Below, piece after piece: positions 56,101 to 64,000 of a DNA stretch of 64,000 bases. The notes beneath the pieces are model-generated. The model saw only the letters and a program-made list of their open reading frames with translations. It was not told the origin of the DNA and did not search any database. The translations under genes were made by a program, and so were the position numbers. The stretch covers positions 2,172,001 to 2,236,000 of the forward strand of contig NZ_CP118605.1 of the NCBI RefSeq assembly GCF_029869925.1. The letters are read 5' to 3'. Source of the DNA: Microbulbifer bruguierae (GTDB lineage Bacteria; Pseudomonadota; Gammaproteobacteria; Pseudomonadales; Cellvibrionaceae). The stretch's first letter is position 1. Every line of letters starts with the position of its first letter.

Positions 56101-59100
56101 AGTTCCGCACGGGCCGGGGTATTGGCAAACCGCACCATACGACGGTAACTGGCGAGCAGCGCGCCGCTATCGTCGTAGACGTTTGCCAACAGCTGGTTAT
56201 CACCTTCCTGCAGGGGCAGCGCTCGCCACAGACTGGTGGCGACACCTCCGCGCGGTGCCGTTTCAATACCTTCATAACTGAGTGCCGGCGCAGGCTTGCC
56301 GTTGACCGACAGCTCGACCCGCTCGCCGACACCATGGGCGACGACCGCGCGCACCGCAGGGGCCCGCGGGTTGTGTCTTTCCGGAGGAAACAGAAAGCCC
56401 TGCTCGCCCGCGGCCTGCGCCAGCCAGTCCACACCCGCGCCCGCTGCACTCACCGACGAAACTTTGTCAGTGCCACGGTCTGCGTTGACCTCCGGCGCTG
56501 TGTATGTCGCGGGGTCGGTCAGATTGACCGTGAGGCGGCCGCTGTCACTGTAACTTTCCAAAGTGCCAGACACAGCATCCGCATTTGATGTATCAACCCT
56601 CTCACCCTCGCTTACACTGCAATTGAGGTGGTTTTCCGCCACCGGCAGGCGCAAATTGTCGCCCACCGCAGTATCTACCAACGCATTGACCTTGATGCTG
56701 GCACCTGCTGCGCAGCGATCTCCATCGACACGATCGCGACGGAGCTCTTCCGTCTGAAATGTGAAGCGTCGCGCATAGGGCGAATTTTCGCTCTGAGCTG
56801 CACTGGCGCCATCCGGCAGACGCCACATCAAAATCACACCGCTCTGGCGAGGATCCGCCACCGGTTCCCCGTCCAAGTATGCAGTCCCGGGCAAAAACCG
56901 CAGGCCCTCGGGCAGCATGGCAGTGATACGCAAATTGGTAAAAGTACCGCCGCTGGTGTCCAGGTCGATACTGTGGGTGTGTTGCAGGCGCTGTCCCACG
57001 ACCACTTCGGCCGGGCCTGTGCGCCCGTACACCAGCAGATCCACCCGGCGGTTGCGGGCCATACCTTCCCAGGTGAAATTGTCTGCCAGCGGCAGGCTCG
57101 GGCCCATACCACCCACGGTTACCCGCTCCGCAGACAGCCCCAGCGCACTCCCCAGCACATCGGCTACGGTACTGGCTCGGGCCATGGACAAACCGTAGTT
57201 GTCGCGAAATTTTGCTCTGGCGCGTTTGGAAAGTGGCTGATTATCGGTGTGGCCGACGATCTCCAGCCCGAAAACTTCACCGCCTTTGAGAGTCTCAACC
57301 AGCGTCTGCAATTCCTCTGCCGACTCTGGTAGGAGCTGGTCATCACCGGAAGCGAAACGGCCGCGGAAGGTATATTTGGTCGGCTCTACTGCTTCCAGCA
57401 GCGGTGACACCTGTTCCTCATGGGTCCGCATGCGCAAGCCCGCACTGGCCGGGCGCAACTGGAAGTCCGCGCGCCACAGGCTGCCGCCACGGGCATCGAC
57501 AAACTGCGAATAGGCGCTGCCGGCAAAACGCGAGTTATCCACACAGGATACCGGCTCCCACCCCACCGGCAGATTGGCGATATCCAGCTGCACCACATGG
57601 GTACCGGGGCGCAAACCCTCAAGGTGATAGCGGCCATCCGCATCGGTCACCACATAGGTACCGTCATCCAGCAGCAGGCGCACATCCGCAAGGCCTTTAC
57701 GCTCGCGCCAGGGCGTGTCGCAGTCGCCGCCATACACCCCACCGACCAGGGTGAAACGATCGCTGATGAACGGCTCGGCAATATGTACCGCCACCTGGGC
57801 CTGGTTGGAAGTCAGTGGACCGCCACCCGGGTTGAGTGCCGCGGCGGTAGCGGTGTTGACCGCGTTGCCGGTCGCTACGCCGGCGGTAACTTCCACGACG
57901 TAGCGCACTTCCACTTCCGCTTCCGCCGCCAGTTCACCGACGGGTATCTCTAGGGTACGGCCGTCTGCACCGATAATTGGATCTGCCTGTTGTTCACCAT
58001 CGATATACAGGGAGCCCGCACGGTAGCGCATGCCGACCGGCAAGCGGTCAACGATGCGGGTGTCACTCGCAACGGCAGCAATCAGGCTGCGCAGTTGCAG
58101 GCGATATTGCAAATAGTCCCCTACCCCGGCGGTGCTTTCAGACACGTTTTTTTCTAACAACAGTCCCGCACTGGAAGGGTCCGCAGGCACATCCATGGCG
58201 AGCGAAGGACTCGCGGACACAGAAAAGATCTCACCTCTAGAACCCGTCACTACCCGGTATGGCTGACCATCGGGAGCCGGAGGCATTTCACTGTCTAAGG
58301 CAGTAGAAGGGACGCTATACCCCGTGGGAGGTGTCACCGCGAGGCGATAGTTGCCCGGTGGAACATAGGGAAAGCGGAAGCTCGGGGTACCGCTGCCGCC
58401 GGTAATCTGGGTACTGGAAACCGTCGTCACACCGTCGTCGTCATAAACGATCGCGGGGGAACCGTCCGCGGCATTCACCAGTGTCACTGTCGCGCCGGCG
58501 AGAGGTGTTCCATCGACGGAATCGAACACCACGCCGAGCGGGTCGGCGATTGCCGCGCTGCGTGCGGTTTCACCGCTACACATGGGATCCTGATAACGCA
58601 GTGTGAGTTGTGCGTTTTCTCCCAGAATCAGCTGCCCATCCCCGCTCTGTGGCCGCCGATCCGCACCATAGGCTGCACTCGCCAGCGCTGCGGCAAATAC
58701 ACCGGTATCCGGGCCAGTCTCGTAAAGGTACAGCTGTTCCCGCTCCGGTGAGCCCGGGCCAGCGGCAGTATCCGGGTAATCCACGCTGAGTTCGGCTGCG
58801 ATACTTTCGCGAACACCGGGATCAATATTGCGGTTGCCGTCTTCCAGTGCGACCAGTACCGGCTCACCGCCGTGGTATATCTCAACAGCCCGCGATACTA
58901 CCGACTCCAGCAACAGGGCACTGCCATCCAGCGCGGCGGGTACCGGCAGGGGCAGAAGGCCACCGGAAGTATCCACATAGCTGCCGCCGCTGAAGTTGCG
59001 ACTAGCACTGCCGGGAGCCGACAAGGTGGAGGGAATATGCTGGTAAAAGGCTACAGAGGAAGGCGTACACGCCGGGGTTTCCAGGAGATTCAGGGTGACC

Positions 59101-59327
59101 TTGTTGGAGTCGAGCCAGCGAGCGGTCGAATCCCCGGGAAGCGCCCAGCTGGAGTGGGCGACATTGACCACTTCCCTGTCTGCAGCATGCGATGACGCAG
59201 AGGTCATGAACAGTGCAAGCAGCGGTAAAGAAATTAATTCCAATAAAAAACGCCGGGCGCAACAAAGCCCGGCGGACTTAAGTCCCCCGGGCGCGTCTGA
59301 GTGCTGGGCCAGGAGGGTTTCAACCAT
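53199..59327 (-). CDS. Chimeric outer-membrane protein: DUF11, SpaA-like, OmpA, invasin-like Ig and large C-terminal beta-barrel
   Basis: A 2,042-residue protein. Parts in order: signal region (FLLELISLPLLALFMTSASS, ending SHAA near residue 48), N-terminal beta domains, DUF11 domain about 395-505 (LLLEKNVSESTAGVGDYLQY), SpaA/carboxypeptidase-regulatory-like fold about 545-600 (VRLLLDDGTYVVTDADGRY), OmpA peptidoglycan-binding domain about 655-775 (VGHTDNQPLSKRARAKFRDN; ARNRRVDLLVYG), a second DUF11-like domain, an invasin-like Ig domain about 1080-1140 (LLADGVSHPRIAVRILDRDG), and a long beta-barrel about 1195-2042 ending in LQLRFKF. It could anchor to peptidoglycan while presenting or exporting the smaller DUF11 proteins. 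The start is uncertain: no Shine-Dalgarno precedes ATG 59327, and a terminator-like hairpin lies just inside the gene. Confidence 0.8.
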   Translation of the reverse strand: MVETLLAQHSDAPGGLKSAGLCCARRFLLELISLPLLALFMTSASSHAADREVVNVAHSSWALPGDSTARWLDSNKVTLNLLETPACTPSSVAFYQHIPSTLSAPGSASRNFSGGSYVDTSGGLLPLPVPAALDGSALLLESVVSRAVEIYHGGEPVLVALEDGNRNIDPGVRESIAAELSVDYPDTAAGPGSPEREQLYLYETGPDTGVFAAALASAAYGADRRPQSGDGQLILGENAQLTLRYQDPMCSGETARSAAIADPLGVVFDSVDGTPLAGATVTLVNAADGSPAIVYDDDGVTTVSSTQITGGSGTPSFRFPYVPPGNYRLAVTPPTGYSVPSTALDSEMPPAPDGQPYRVVTGSRGEIFSVSASPSLAMDVPADPSSAGLLLEKNVSESTAGVGDYLQYRLQLRSLIAAVASDTRIVDRLPVGMRYRAGSLYIDGEQQADPIIGADGRTLEIPVGELAAEAEVEVRYVVEVTAGVATGNAVNTATAAALNPGGGPLTSNQAQVAVHIAEPFISDRFTLVGGVYGGDCDTPWRERKGLADVRLLLDDGTYVVTDADGRYHLEGLRPGTHVVQLDIANLPVGWEPVSCVDNSRFAGSAYSQFVDARGGSLWRADFQLRPASAGLRMRTHEEQVSPLLEAVEPTKYTFRGRFASGDDQLLPESAEELQTLVETLKGGEVFGLEIVGHTDNQPLSKRARAKFRDNYGLSMARASTVADVLGSALGLSAERVTVGGMGPSLPLADNFTWEGMARNRRVDLLVYGRTGPAEVVVGQRLQHTHSIDLDTSGGTFTNLRITAMLPEGLRFLPGTAYLDGEPVADPRQSGVILMWRLPDGASAAQSENSPYARRFTFQTEELRRDRVDGDRCAAGASIKVNALVDTAVGDNLRLPVAENHLNCSVSEGERVDTSNADAVSGTLESYSDSGRLTVNLTDPATYTAPEVNADRGTDKVSSVSAAGAGVDWLAQAAGEQGFLFPPERHNPRAPAVRAVVAHGVGERVELSVNGKPAPALSYEGIETAPRGGVATSLWRALPLQEGDNQLLANVYDDSGALLASYRRMVRFANTPARAELLPERSELLADGVSHPRIAVRILDRDGFPVRDGITGSVAISAPYEAWQSQNDKQQRKLAGLGEFQPQYRVEGDEGIAWIELAPTTRSGAFTLDFRFYTGVDTRREQQLHGWMAPAARDWVVVGFAEGTLGYNTLNERIESLPAGEDEGTYTNGQLSFYAKGRVLGQWLLTMAYDSDKPRDNALMSPIDPSRYYTLYGDGTTQVYGAPSRAKLYVKMERGQFYALFGDYETGLVKTQLSRYSRTLNGFKAEDGGGLVVYTVFAADTEQSYARDEIQGDGTSGLYRLSYPGILLNSERVRIETRDRIHREQVLKTETLTPYIDYEIDYAAGTLFFRQPVFSRDLDFNPVYIVAEYETSGGDNKVLSGGGRVGLNLQDETLQIGLSGLSDEGTEGRADLAGADLRWFFGDDSELRLEAAQTRGDDAGRDGAAWLAEVEHHSSRYDVLAYSRQQDVEFGLNQQTAGQAGQRKSGVQGQVRLGEEWSLQGETYRQQNLANAARRNAAEARLRYETNATRVSLGAQHAADELPASNAGEAPVEANSSQALFSVSRQLLNSRADLSLQTETSLGGNNENADYPDRYLLGASYALTDYARVLAGQEFSDGDSSDTRASRVGVQLTPWAGGLVTSTLNESRASGYGPRRYSQLGVSQAANLNEQWRLDLGLDASHALDEGVSSPAVNTSTGNSAFGQSSVTTTSEDFVALSAGAAWRGDVWAWRGRLESRRADSGERLGVSSGFLRQAEAGIAFSSTLEAFRNDTKQGASGDLASLDLSWAWRPLDSHWSVLNRLEFRYESVENAATDGGLFGFDSLVADNARSRRAINNFALNRISRPWSGEERTGNLFQRYQRSQWSLYYGAKYVQDNFDGIEYAGYTDLLGIEARYDLSEWMDLGLQASALNSWEAGTHLYSFGPQLGFSPVRDGWITLGWNLQGFRDRDFEAARYTAQGPYLQLRFKFDQNTRFGSGSETGE
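59243..59275 (-). terminator. Intrinsic-terminator-like hairpin within the 5' end of the barrel gene
   Basis: On the minus strand, gccgggc and gcccggc pair around a short loop (tttgttgc) and are followed by gttttttatt. It lies about 120 bases after the stop of the preceding small DUF11 gene but inside the open frame of the barrel gene. Confidence 0.65.
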
Positions 59328-59393
59328 AACGGCTATGTATCGCGCACCGCTGGGTAGCGGAGCGGGTGGCGAGCGCCACCCGTTGCGGGGCGA

Positions 59394-60479
59394 TTAATTC
59401 AACTTAACCCGGAAGCTGACCCAGACACTTTCCGTAGCCGCTACCGGATCAGTGAATGTTGCTGTAACAGTGTCCGTACCATCGAAAGTGGCTTCCGTAG
59501 CAGCGTGGGTCGTAGTGCGAGAACTACATACACCGGTGCCCGTTTCGAAGACCTGATCAGCCCCGGTTGCAAAAGTAACTTCGGAAGGCAGGGCGTCTGT
59601 CAGAATTACGCTTTGTGCTTCAGCACTGCCGTCGTTGGATACGTCGATACAATATTCGATCACGGCGCCAGGAATCGCGAAGGGGCTAGTCGTCCCGTTG
59701 ATGGGATCTGAAATTACTTCGGAGCTTTTCTCAACAGTGAGGCTCGCAGTTCCGACCTCATATGCGCCGTAGGCTATGACAATACCATCATACTGACCGG
59801 CTCCAGCCGCGAGTAAGGGGTCGTCACCTAGAACCGTATATGCGCCATCGGCATCTGGCCCAAGACTCAATGAGGCGCCGCCAGCTTCTTTAGCCGTCGC
59901 CGTCAACTCCACCTCAATCCGTTCACCATTTAAAATTAAATCACCACCATTATCGAGGGGGACATCAATGACTACATATATCGTTGCCTGAGGCGATGCT
60001 GACGCAGAGAAATCAGTGTCTCCGAGCAAATTGACCGAAGTTACTTCAGTATCTCCAGCATCAAATGAACCCGGGGTTGTGCCATCATCGAGGAAAATAC
60101 GAATATTCGTTCCATCTTTATCATCATTAAAAACGATACCAGCAGAGTTATCTGCTTCCAGACCAAACTGAATTTCGGCATTAGAGAGGTTCGTCAGTGT
60201 ATATGTCGTTACCTGATTTTTTGCACCTGGTACTGTAGACACATAGCTTGCACCATCCTCTTCCAACGTCATGTCGACGATACGATCTACAATAAACTCT
60301 GCCGTATTACTAGGTACGGCCTCTTGATCTAGGCCGTCAACTTTATAAGAAACGCTCGCGGTGTTCTTAATAGGGGTGCCCGCAGCGGTACCCGCAGCAA
60401 ACACCTGCGGCACCATACCCACAGCCAGCAATATAAATGCTGCCCCAATATGCATGGTATTTTTTTTAAACATTTTCAC
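59394..60479 (-). CDS. Secreted DUF11-type protein, 361 residues
   Basis: Signal peptide (KNTMHIGAAFILLAVGMVPQVFA-A), then AGTPIKNTASVSYKVDG, an opening shared with the 329-residue protein upstream (AGTTISNTASATYTDEAG). The C-terminal DUF11 domain (SPFAIPGAVIEYCIDVSNDG; VILTDALPSEVTF) closely matches the end of the 814-residue protein. Start: GTG 60479 (GTGAAAATG), eight bases after GGGG, or the ATG at 60473. Base composition is visibly more AT-rich than its neighbours. Third gene of the operon; a structural or surface component, with no enzymatic motif. Confidence 0.78.
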   Translation of the reverse strand: MKMFKKNTMHIGAAFILLAVGMVPQVFAAGTAAGTPIKNTASVSYKVDGLDQEAVPSNTAEFIVDRIVDMTLEEDGASYVSTVPGAKNQVTTYTLTNLSNAEIQFGLEADNSAGIVFNDDKDGTNIRIFLDDGTTPGSFDAGDTEVTSVNLLGDTDFSASASPQATIYVVIDVPLDNGGDLILNGERIEVELTATAKEAGGASLSLGPDADGAYTVLGDDPLLAAGAGQYDGIVIAYGAYEVGTASLTVEKSSEVISDPINGTTSPFAIPGAVIEYCIDVSNDGSAEAQSVILTDALPSEVTFATGADQVFETGTGVCSSRTTTHAATEATFDGTDTVTATFTDPVAATESVWVSFRVKLN

Positions 60480-60533
60480 TCTAACCCCAACTCCATTTTT
60501 AATTTTTCAAACGAATCTTTTAAGTATCTCGCT

Positions 60534-61013
60534 TTACTTCAACACGGCCCGGTAACGCACACTACCGGAAGCCCCCGGCGCAACCGCGCCCTGTAAAGTC
60601 CAGCGCAGCGCCACCACATCGGATGCCAATGCCGCGCGCATGGATCCATCCGCTTCGGTGACCTGCAGGGTTTCCAGCGCACCGAAACCCTTACCATCTA
60701 CGGAAACCTCAATGCGGGCATCCTCGCCCTGCGCGGACTCGGCCACATACACCATTCCATTCGGGACCCGGTTATTCACCACCAGGTTTTCCGCGGGCTT
60801 TTCGCCAGTGTTTCGGTAGCTGATAATAAACACCACTTCCTGCCCGGGCTGGACGCGCTCTGCCTGTTCCAGTTTCGTTACCTGTGCACCACTGGCGTCA
60901 GTGGTGGTCACGTCAATAAATGCGCGGGTTTCCAGCTCTACTGCCGCAAACACCGGCATTGAAGAAGCCACAAACGCGACAGCAAGAGCGAAAGCGCTAA
61001 AGATTTTTTTCAT
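60534..61013 (-). CDS. Small secreted single-DUF11 protein
   Basis: A 159-residue protein with a clean signal peptide (KKIFSAFALAVAFVASSMPVFA-A) and a single DUF11 domain (QAERVQPGQEVVFIISYRNTGEKPAENLVVNNRVPNGMVYV ending GSVRYRAVLK, discussed in parts). GAGG lies before the ATG. It is encoded 17 bases after the 329-residue DUF11 gene, so cotranscription is very likely. The lone domain makes it a plausible subunit or adaptor that inserts between larger DUF11 proteins. No enzyme motif or anchor. Confidence 0.8.
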   Translation of the reverse strand: MKKIFSAFALAVAFVASSMPVFAAVELETRAFIDVTTTDASGAQVTKLEQAERVQPGQEVVFIISYRNTGEKPAENLVVNNRVPNGMVYVAESAQGEDARIEVSVDGKGFGALETLQVTEADGSMRAALASDVVALRWTLQGAVAPGASGSVRYRAVLK

Positions 61014-61030
61014 CTGAACCTCATTAACAA

Positions 61031-62020
61031 TCAGTCAATTTCCACCTGGAAAGTAACCGTGTGGGTGGCCGGTGCGGTGACCGTGCCGATATTGATTTCT
61101 ATACGCGGCGGTGTGGCGCTACTGTCAAATCTCACTTCATCGCTGTCGGCCACATCGCTTTTACCTGCACCATTCAGAGTGATAGAACCGGCCACGTAAC
61201 TGGTGTTGTCCGGAACGTTATCGCTCAGGATCACATTGGTGATCTCGCCGCTGCCGCTCACAGAAAATGTCAGTGTGTAAGTAATAATCGAGCCCTGCAC
61301 CGCGGAACTGCCACCGAAGGGGTCGGCGACACTCTGGCTTTTGGTGAAAGAGGCCTGCACCAGAGATACTTGATAACCATTCTGGCTAGAGGCCGCTCCG
61401 CCACTATTGCCAACGACAGCATTCCCGCCGCCGTCGCCCTGGCCTGCGAAGACAGAGCCCGGTGTATCACTTCCAGATGTAGCCTGTGCGGTAACCGACT
61501 CTGCAGTGAGGTCCACCAAACCTTGATCGCCACTAGAAAGCGCATCGGGAATATCGGAGACCACAAATACCGTAACGGATCCGTCGGCGTCTAATTCCAG
61601 TGGCGAACCTGCGGTAAACAATGCATCAGCAGCATCGTAAAGGCCGTCGCCATTGCTATCGATGTAAATGAGAGAGTTTTCAGGATCAAACTGGTCGCCG
61701 CCAAGGGCGTTATTGAGTGTGAGGTCGAACGCCTCTTTACCATTACCTGTGTTAGTAACCGTAAACGACAGTACGGCATTACTCTCTGGCGAAGAAACAG
61801 AAATGTAGCCCGCGTCATTGGACACCACCGTTACATCAAGCAACTCATCCACACGCAGGCTGGTGGTATTGGAATTCACGGACTGGGGGTTACCCGCTTC
61901 ATCGGTATAGGTGGCCGAAGCGGTGTTGCTGATAGTAGTACCCGCCTCGGTTCCAACCGCCAGTGCTTCCATGGAAAGCAGCAATGCCGCGCTTCCTAGC
62001 AGCCATGCACGCAAAGACAT
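61031..62020 (-). CDS. Secreted DUF11-type protein, 329 residues, first gene of the operon
   Basis: Signal peptide (RAWLLGSAALLLSMEALA-V), then TEAGTTISNTASATYTDEAG, a Gly/Asp-rich middle with a calcium-loop-like DSNGDGLYDAADAL, and a C-terminal DUF11 domain (GSIITYTLTFSVSGSGEITNVILSDNVP, seen in two halves). A weak ribosome site (agggaaaa) precedes ATG 62020. It opens a co-directional set of five DUF11 genes reaching 50758. Likely extracellular or periplasmic structural protein; function not known. Confidence 0.78.
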   Translation of the reverse strand: MSLRAWLLGSAALLLSMEALAVGTEAGTTISNTASATYTDEAGNPQSVNSNTTSLRVDELLDVTVVSNDAGYISVSSPESNAVLSFTVTNTGNGKEAFDLTLNNALGGDQFDPENSLIYIDSNGDGLYDAADALFTAGSPLELDADGSVTVFVVSDIPDALSSGDQGLVDLTAESVTAQATSGSDTPGSVFAGQGDGGGNAVVGNSGGAASSQNGYQVSLVQASFTKSQSVADPFGGSSAVQGSIITYTLTFSVSGSGEITNVILSDNVPDNTSYVAGSITLNGAGKSDVADSDEVRFDSSATPPRIEINIGTVTAPATHTVTFQVEID

Positions 62021-62482
62021 TTTTGATTTTCCCTAATACTTGTTCGGAGAACGCTGCCCGGTGGAACACCTGGGGAGTGGAGGAACGCATCCGATTTCAT
62101 TTTTGTGACTTATGCACGGATTTTACCCACATTATGCTATCAATGGAAGAAGACGACGCCGGGAAAGGGTAGATTTCAATTGCTAATTAGTGTTAAGGCT
62201 CGAGCCCTGGTGTTTTTTTAAACGCCAAATAAAAGCGAAAGAAGGCCCTTGTAAGCGTCGAGATATTGTCCCAAATACCTTTTCACGATGCCGGTGGTAA
62301 TTTTATAAACCTGTGGATTACGGACTTTTCCCACAGTTTTCATGGATATAGCTGGGGATAAGTCCGGGATATTGGGTGTGAGCGGCGTGGTTACTGGGTT
62401 TGGATGAGCGTTTAAAAAAGCGACAGCGGGGTTTTGAGCGGTTTCCCGCCGCCAATTAACCTAAAAATTCGATTTCACAAAC
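62021..62482. other. Upstream region of the DUF11 operon
   Basis: This stretch of about 460 bp lies between the last rRNA terminator and the first DUF11 gene and should hold the operon promoter. I cannot assign a clear -35/-10. It contains scattered DnaA-box-like words (ttatgcacg at 62110-62118; ctgtggatta near 62311) but none is perfect. No RNA gene is seen. Confidence 0.3.
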
Positions 62483-62521
62483 GAAAAAAGCCCTGACCGC
62501 GTTAGCGATCAGAGCTTTTGG
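62483..62521 (-). terminator. rRNA operon terminator 3 (duplicate of terminator 1)
   Basis: On the minus strand: ctgatcgc, loop taac, gcggtcag, then gggcttttttc. It differs at one base from the copy at 62711-62749, 228 bp away, so it arose by duplication. Confidence 0.8.
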
Positions 62522-62544
62522 AAAAAATTCATCGTATCCAAAAA

Positions 62545-62585
62545 ACAAAACCCCCGCAGGATTCCCTGCGGGGGTTTTCTTTTTT
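62545..62585 (-). terminator. rRNA operon terminator 2, symmetrical strong hairpin
   Basis: cccccgcagg/cctgcggggg (62551-62574) is a 10-bp stem with A-runs on one side and T-runs on the other, so it can work on both strands. It lies between terminators 1 and 3. Confidence 0.88.
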
Positions 62586-62687
62586 AGATGCCTGACAAAG
62601 CTGCGAGCAGCTTTGGACTGCCGTAGGCAGCCCGGAGGGTGAGAGCCTTGGGCTCGAATCACCATGACCTTTTCGCGAAGCGAAAAA

Positions 62688-62772
62688 GTAGGTCATCGGC
62701 AGGTTGCAATGAAAAAAGCCCTGACCGCGTTAGCGATCAGGGCTTTTGGAATAAAACCTGACGATGACCTAC
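62688..62772 (-). repeat. Inverted copy of the 5S rRNA 3' end around terminator 1
   Basis: The 18 bases at 62755-62772 (5S 3' end) have a near-perfect inverted copy at 62688-62705, with one mismatch. The pair brackets terminator 1, so the precursor RNA could fold back over it. Next to the copy, ttttcgc/gcgaaaa forms another small hairpin (62671-62687). Confidence 0.65.
62711..62749 (-). terminator. rRNA operon terminator 1
   Basis: Directly after 5S: on the minus strand agccctgatcgc, loop taac, gcggtcagggct, followed by ttttttc. This is a strong intrinsic terminator. Confidence 0.88.
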
Positions 62773-62873
62773 TCTCACATGGGGAAGCCCCACACTACCA
62801 TCGGCGATGTTGCGTTTCACTTCTGAGTTCGGCAAGGGATCAGGTGGTTCCACAACTCTATTGTCGTCAGGCA
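62757..62873 (-). rRNA. rrf: 5S ribosomal RNA
   Basis: The minus strand reads tgcctgacgac at the 5' end, then the conserved ccgaactcagaagtgaaac and gatggtagtgtgggg cores, and ends gtcatcgtcagg, which pairs with the 5' end. The length of about 117 bases is normal. It follows 23S in the usual order, with a spacer of about 220 bp (62874-63093) that shows no tRNA. Confidence 0.95.
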
Positions 62874-63093
62874 AACTGGCTTGGGTTGGCTTGGTCTTAT
62901 GGGCTCTTTGCCCTGCGCTGCCGCTTGACTGTCCGTTTGCACTCGCTTTTTAGCGATAACAGTCAACCCAAATACTTCGGTAAAACATTCTGTAGTAATA
63001 CACCGCAAGTCGATCAATCGAACACTGCGTCTCTCGGCTCACAATCCGCTGATCTCATTCGATCAGTCAATCGTTAGTAACCATCTCTGTTGT

Positions 63094-64000
<907 letters not shown>

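Noticed and set aside
62600..62680. A tRNA-like word (ggctcgaatcacc) near the rRNA terminators
   Set aside because: No acceptor stem, D-arm or anticodon arm can be built around it.

Overview
The window looks like chromosomal DNA of a GC-rich, probably marine gammaproteobacterium of the Cellvibrionales type (Microbulbifer-like). This is inferred from the mix of carbohydrate-type TonB receptors, B12 scavenging, czc/cop metal export, DUF11 surface proteins and the 23S/5S sequences; I ran no taxonomic search. I see no prophage, transposase gene or CRISPR array.

Layout. 1-5.2 kb (minus): a maltodextrin-type uptake locus, with malK, a fused malE-malF gene, malG and then the start of a TonB receptor. 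REP/REPIN-like palindromes lie inside the translated leaders of the two permease genes. 5.6-22.4 kb (plus): a five-gene cassette of TolC-like lipoprotein, periplasmic adaptor, GAF-like/HlyD adaptor, PqqD-like/M50 protease/HlyD fusion, and a ~3,500-residue acidic DUF11 protein with an N-terminal LEPR-XLL-like motif and a DUF4347 domain. No ATPase gene is present. This is the best candidate for an undescribed secretion/processing system. 22.6-26.7 kb: a coniferyl-aldehyde-type dehydrogenase and a TonB receptor. 26.8-32.5 kb (minus): B12 acquisition (btuF-btuC-btuD; cobalamin riboswitch; btuB; cobO), with radA directly upstream. 34.1-40.0 kb (minus): czcI-like/czcC/czcB/czcA heavy-metal efflux. 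40.2-43.0 kb: a phosphopantetheinyl transferase and two alpha/beta hydrolases. 43.3-48.0 kb: copA with a membrane-anchored cupredoxin, facing an MFS exporter and a Cys-rich SufR-like regulator. 48.1-50.0 kb: a protein with four DnaT domains overlapping a lambda-P-like helicase loader, followed by DnaA-box-like sites. 50.8-62.0 kb (minus): a five-gene DUF11 operon encoding three small secreted proteins, a 2,042-residue chimeric outer-membrane barrel and an 814-residue secreted protein. 62.5-64 kb (minus): the end of an rRNA operon (partial 23S, 5S and three terminators).

How the genes fit together. Much of the window builds or supplies the cell envelope. Two unrelated loci make DUF11-rich surface proteins by apparently different routes: the LEPR-XLL cassette, and Sec export plus an OmpA-anchored barrel. 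TonB receptors feed the maltodextrin and B12 importers, and two loci export metals. Start sites given here often differ from the longest open frame, because stop-start overlaps, Shine-Dalgarno sequences or family length argue for another codon; the reason is stated in each entry.
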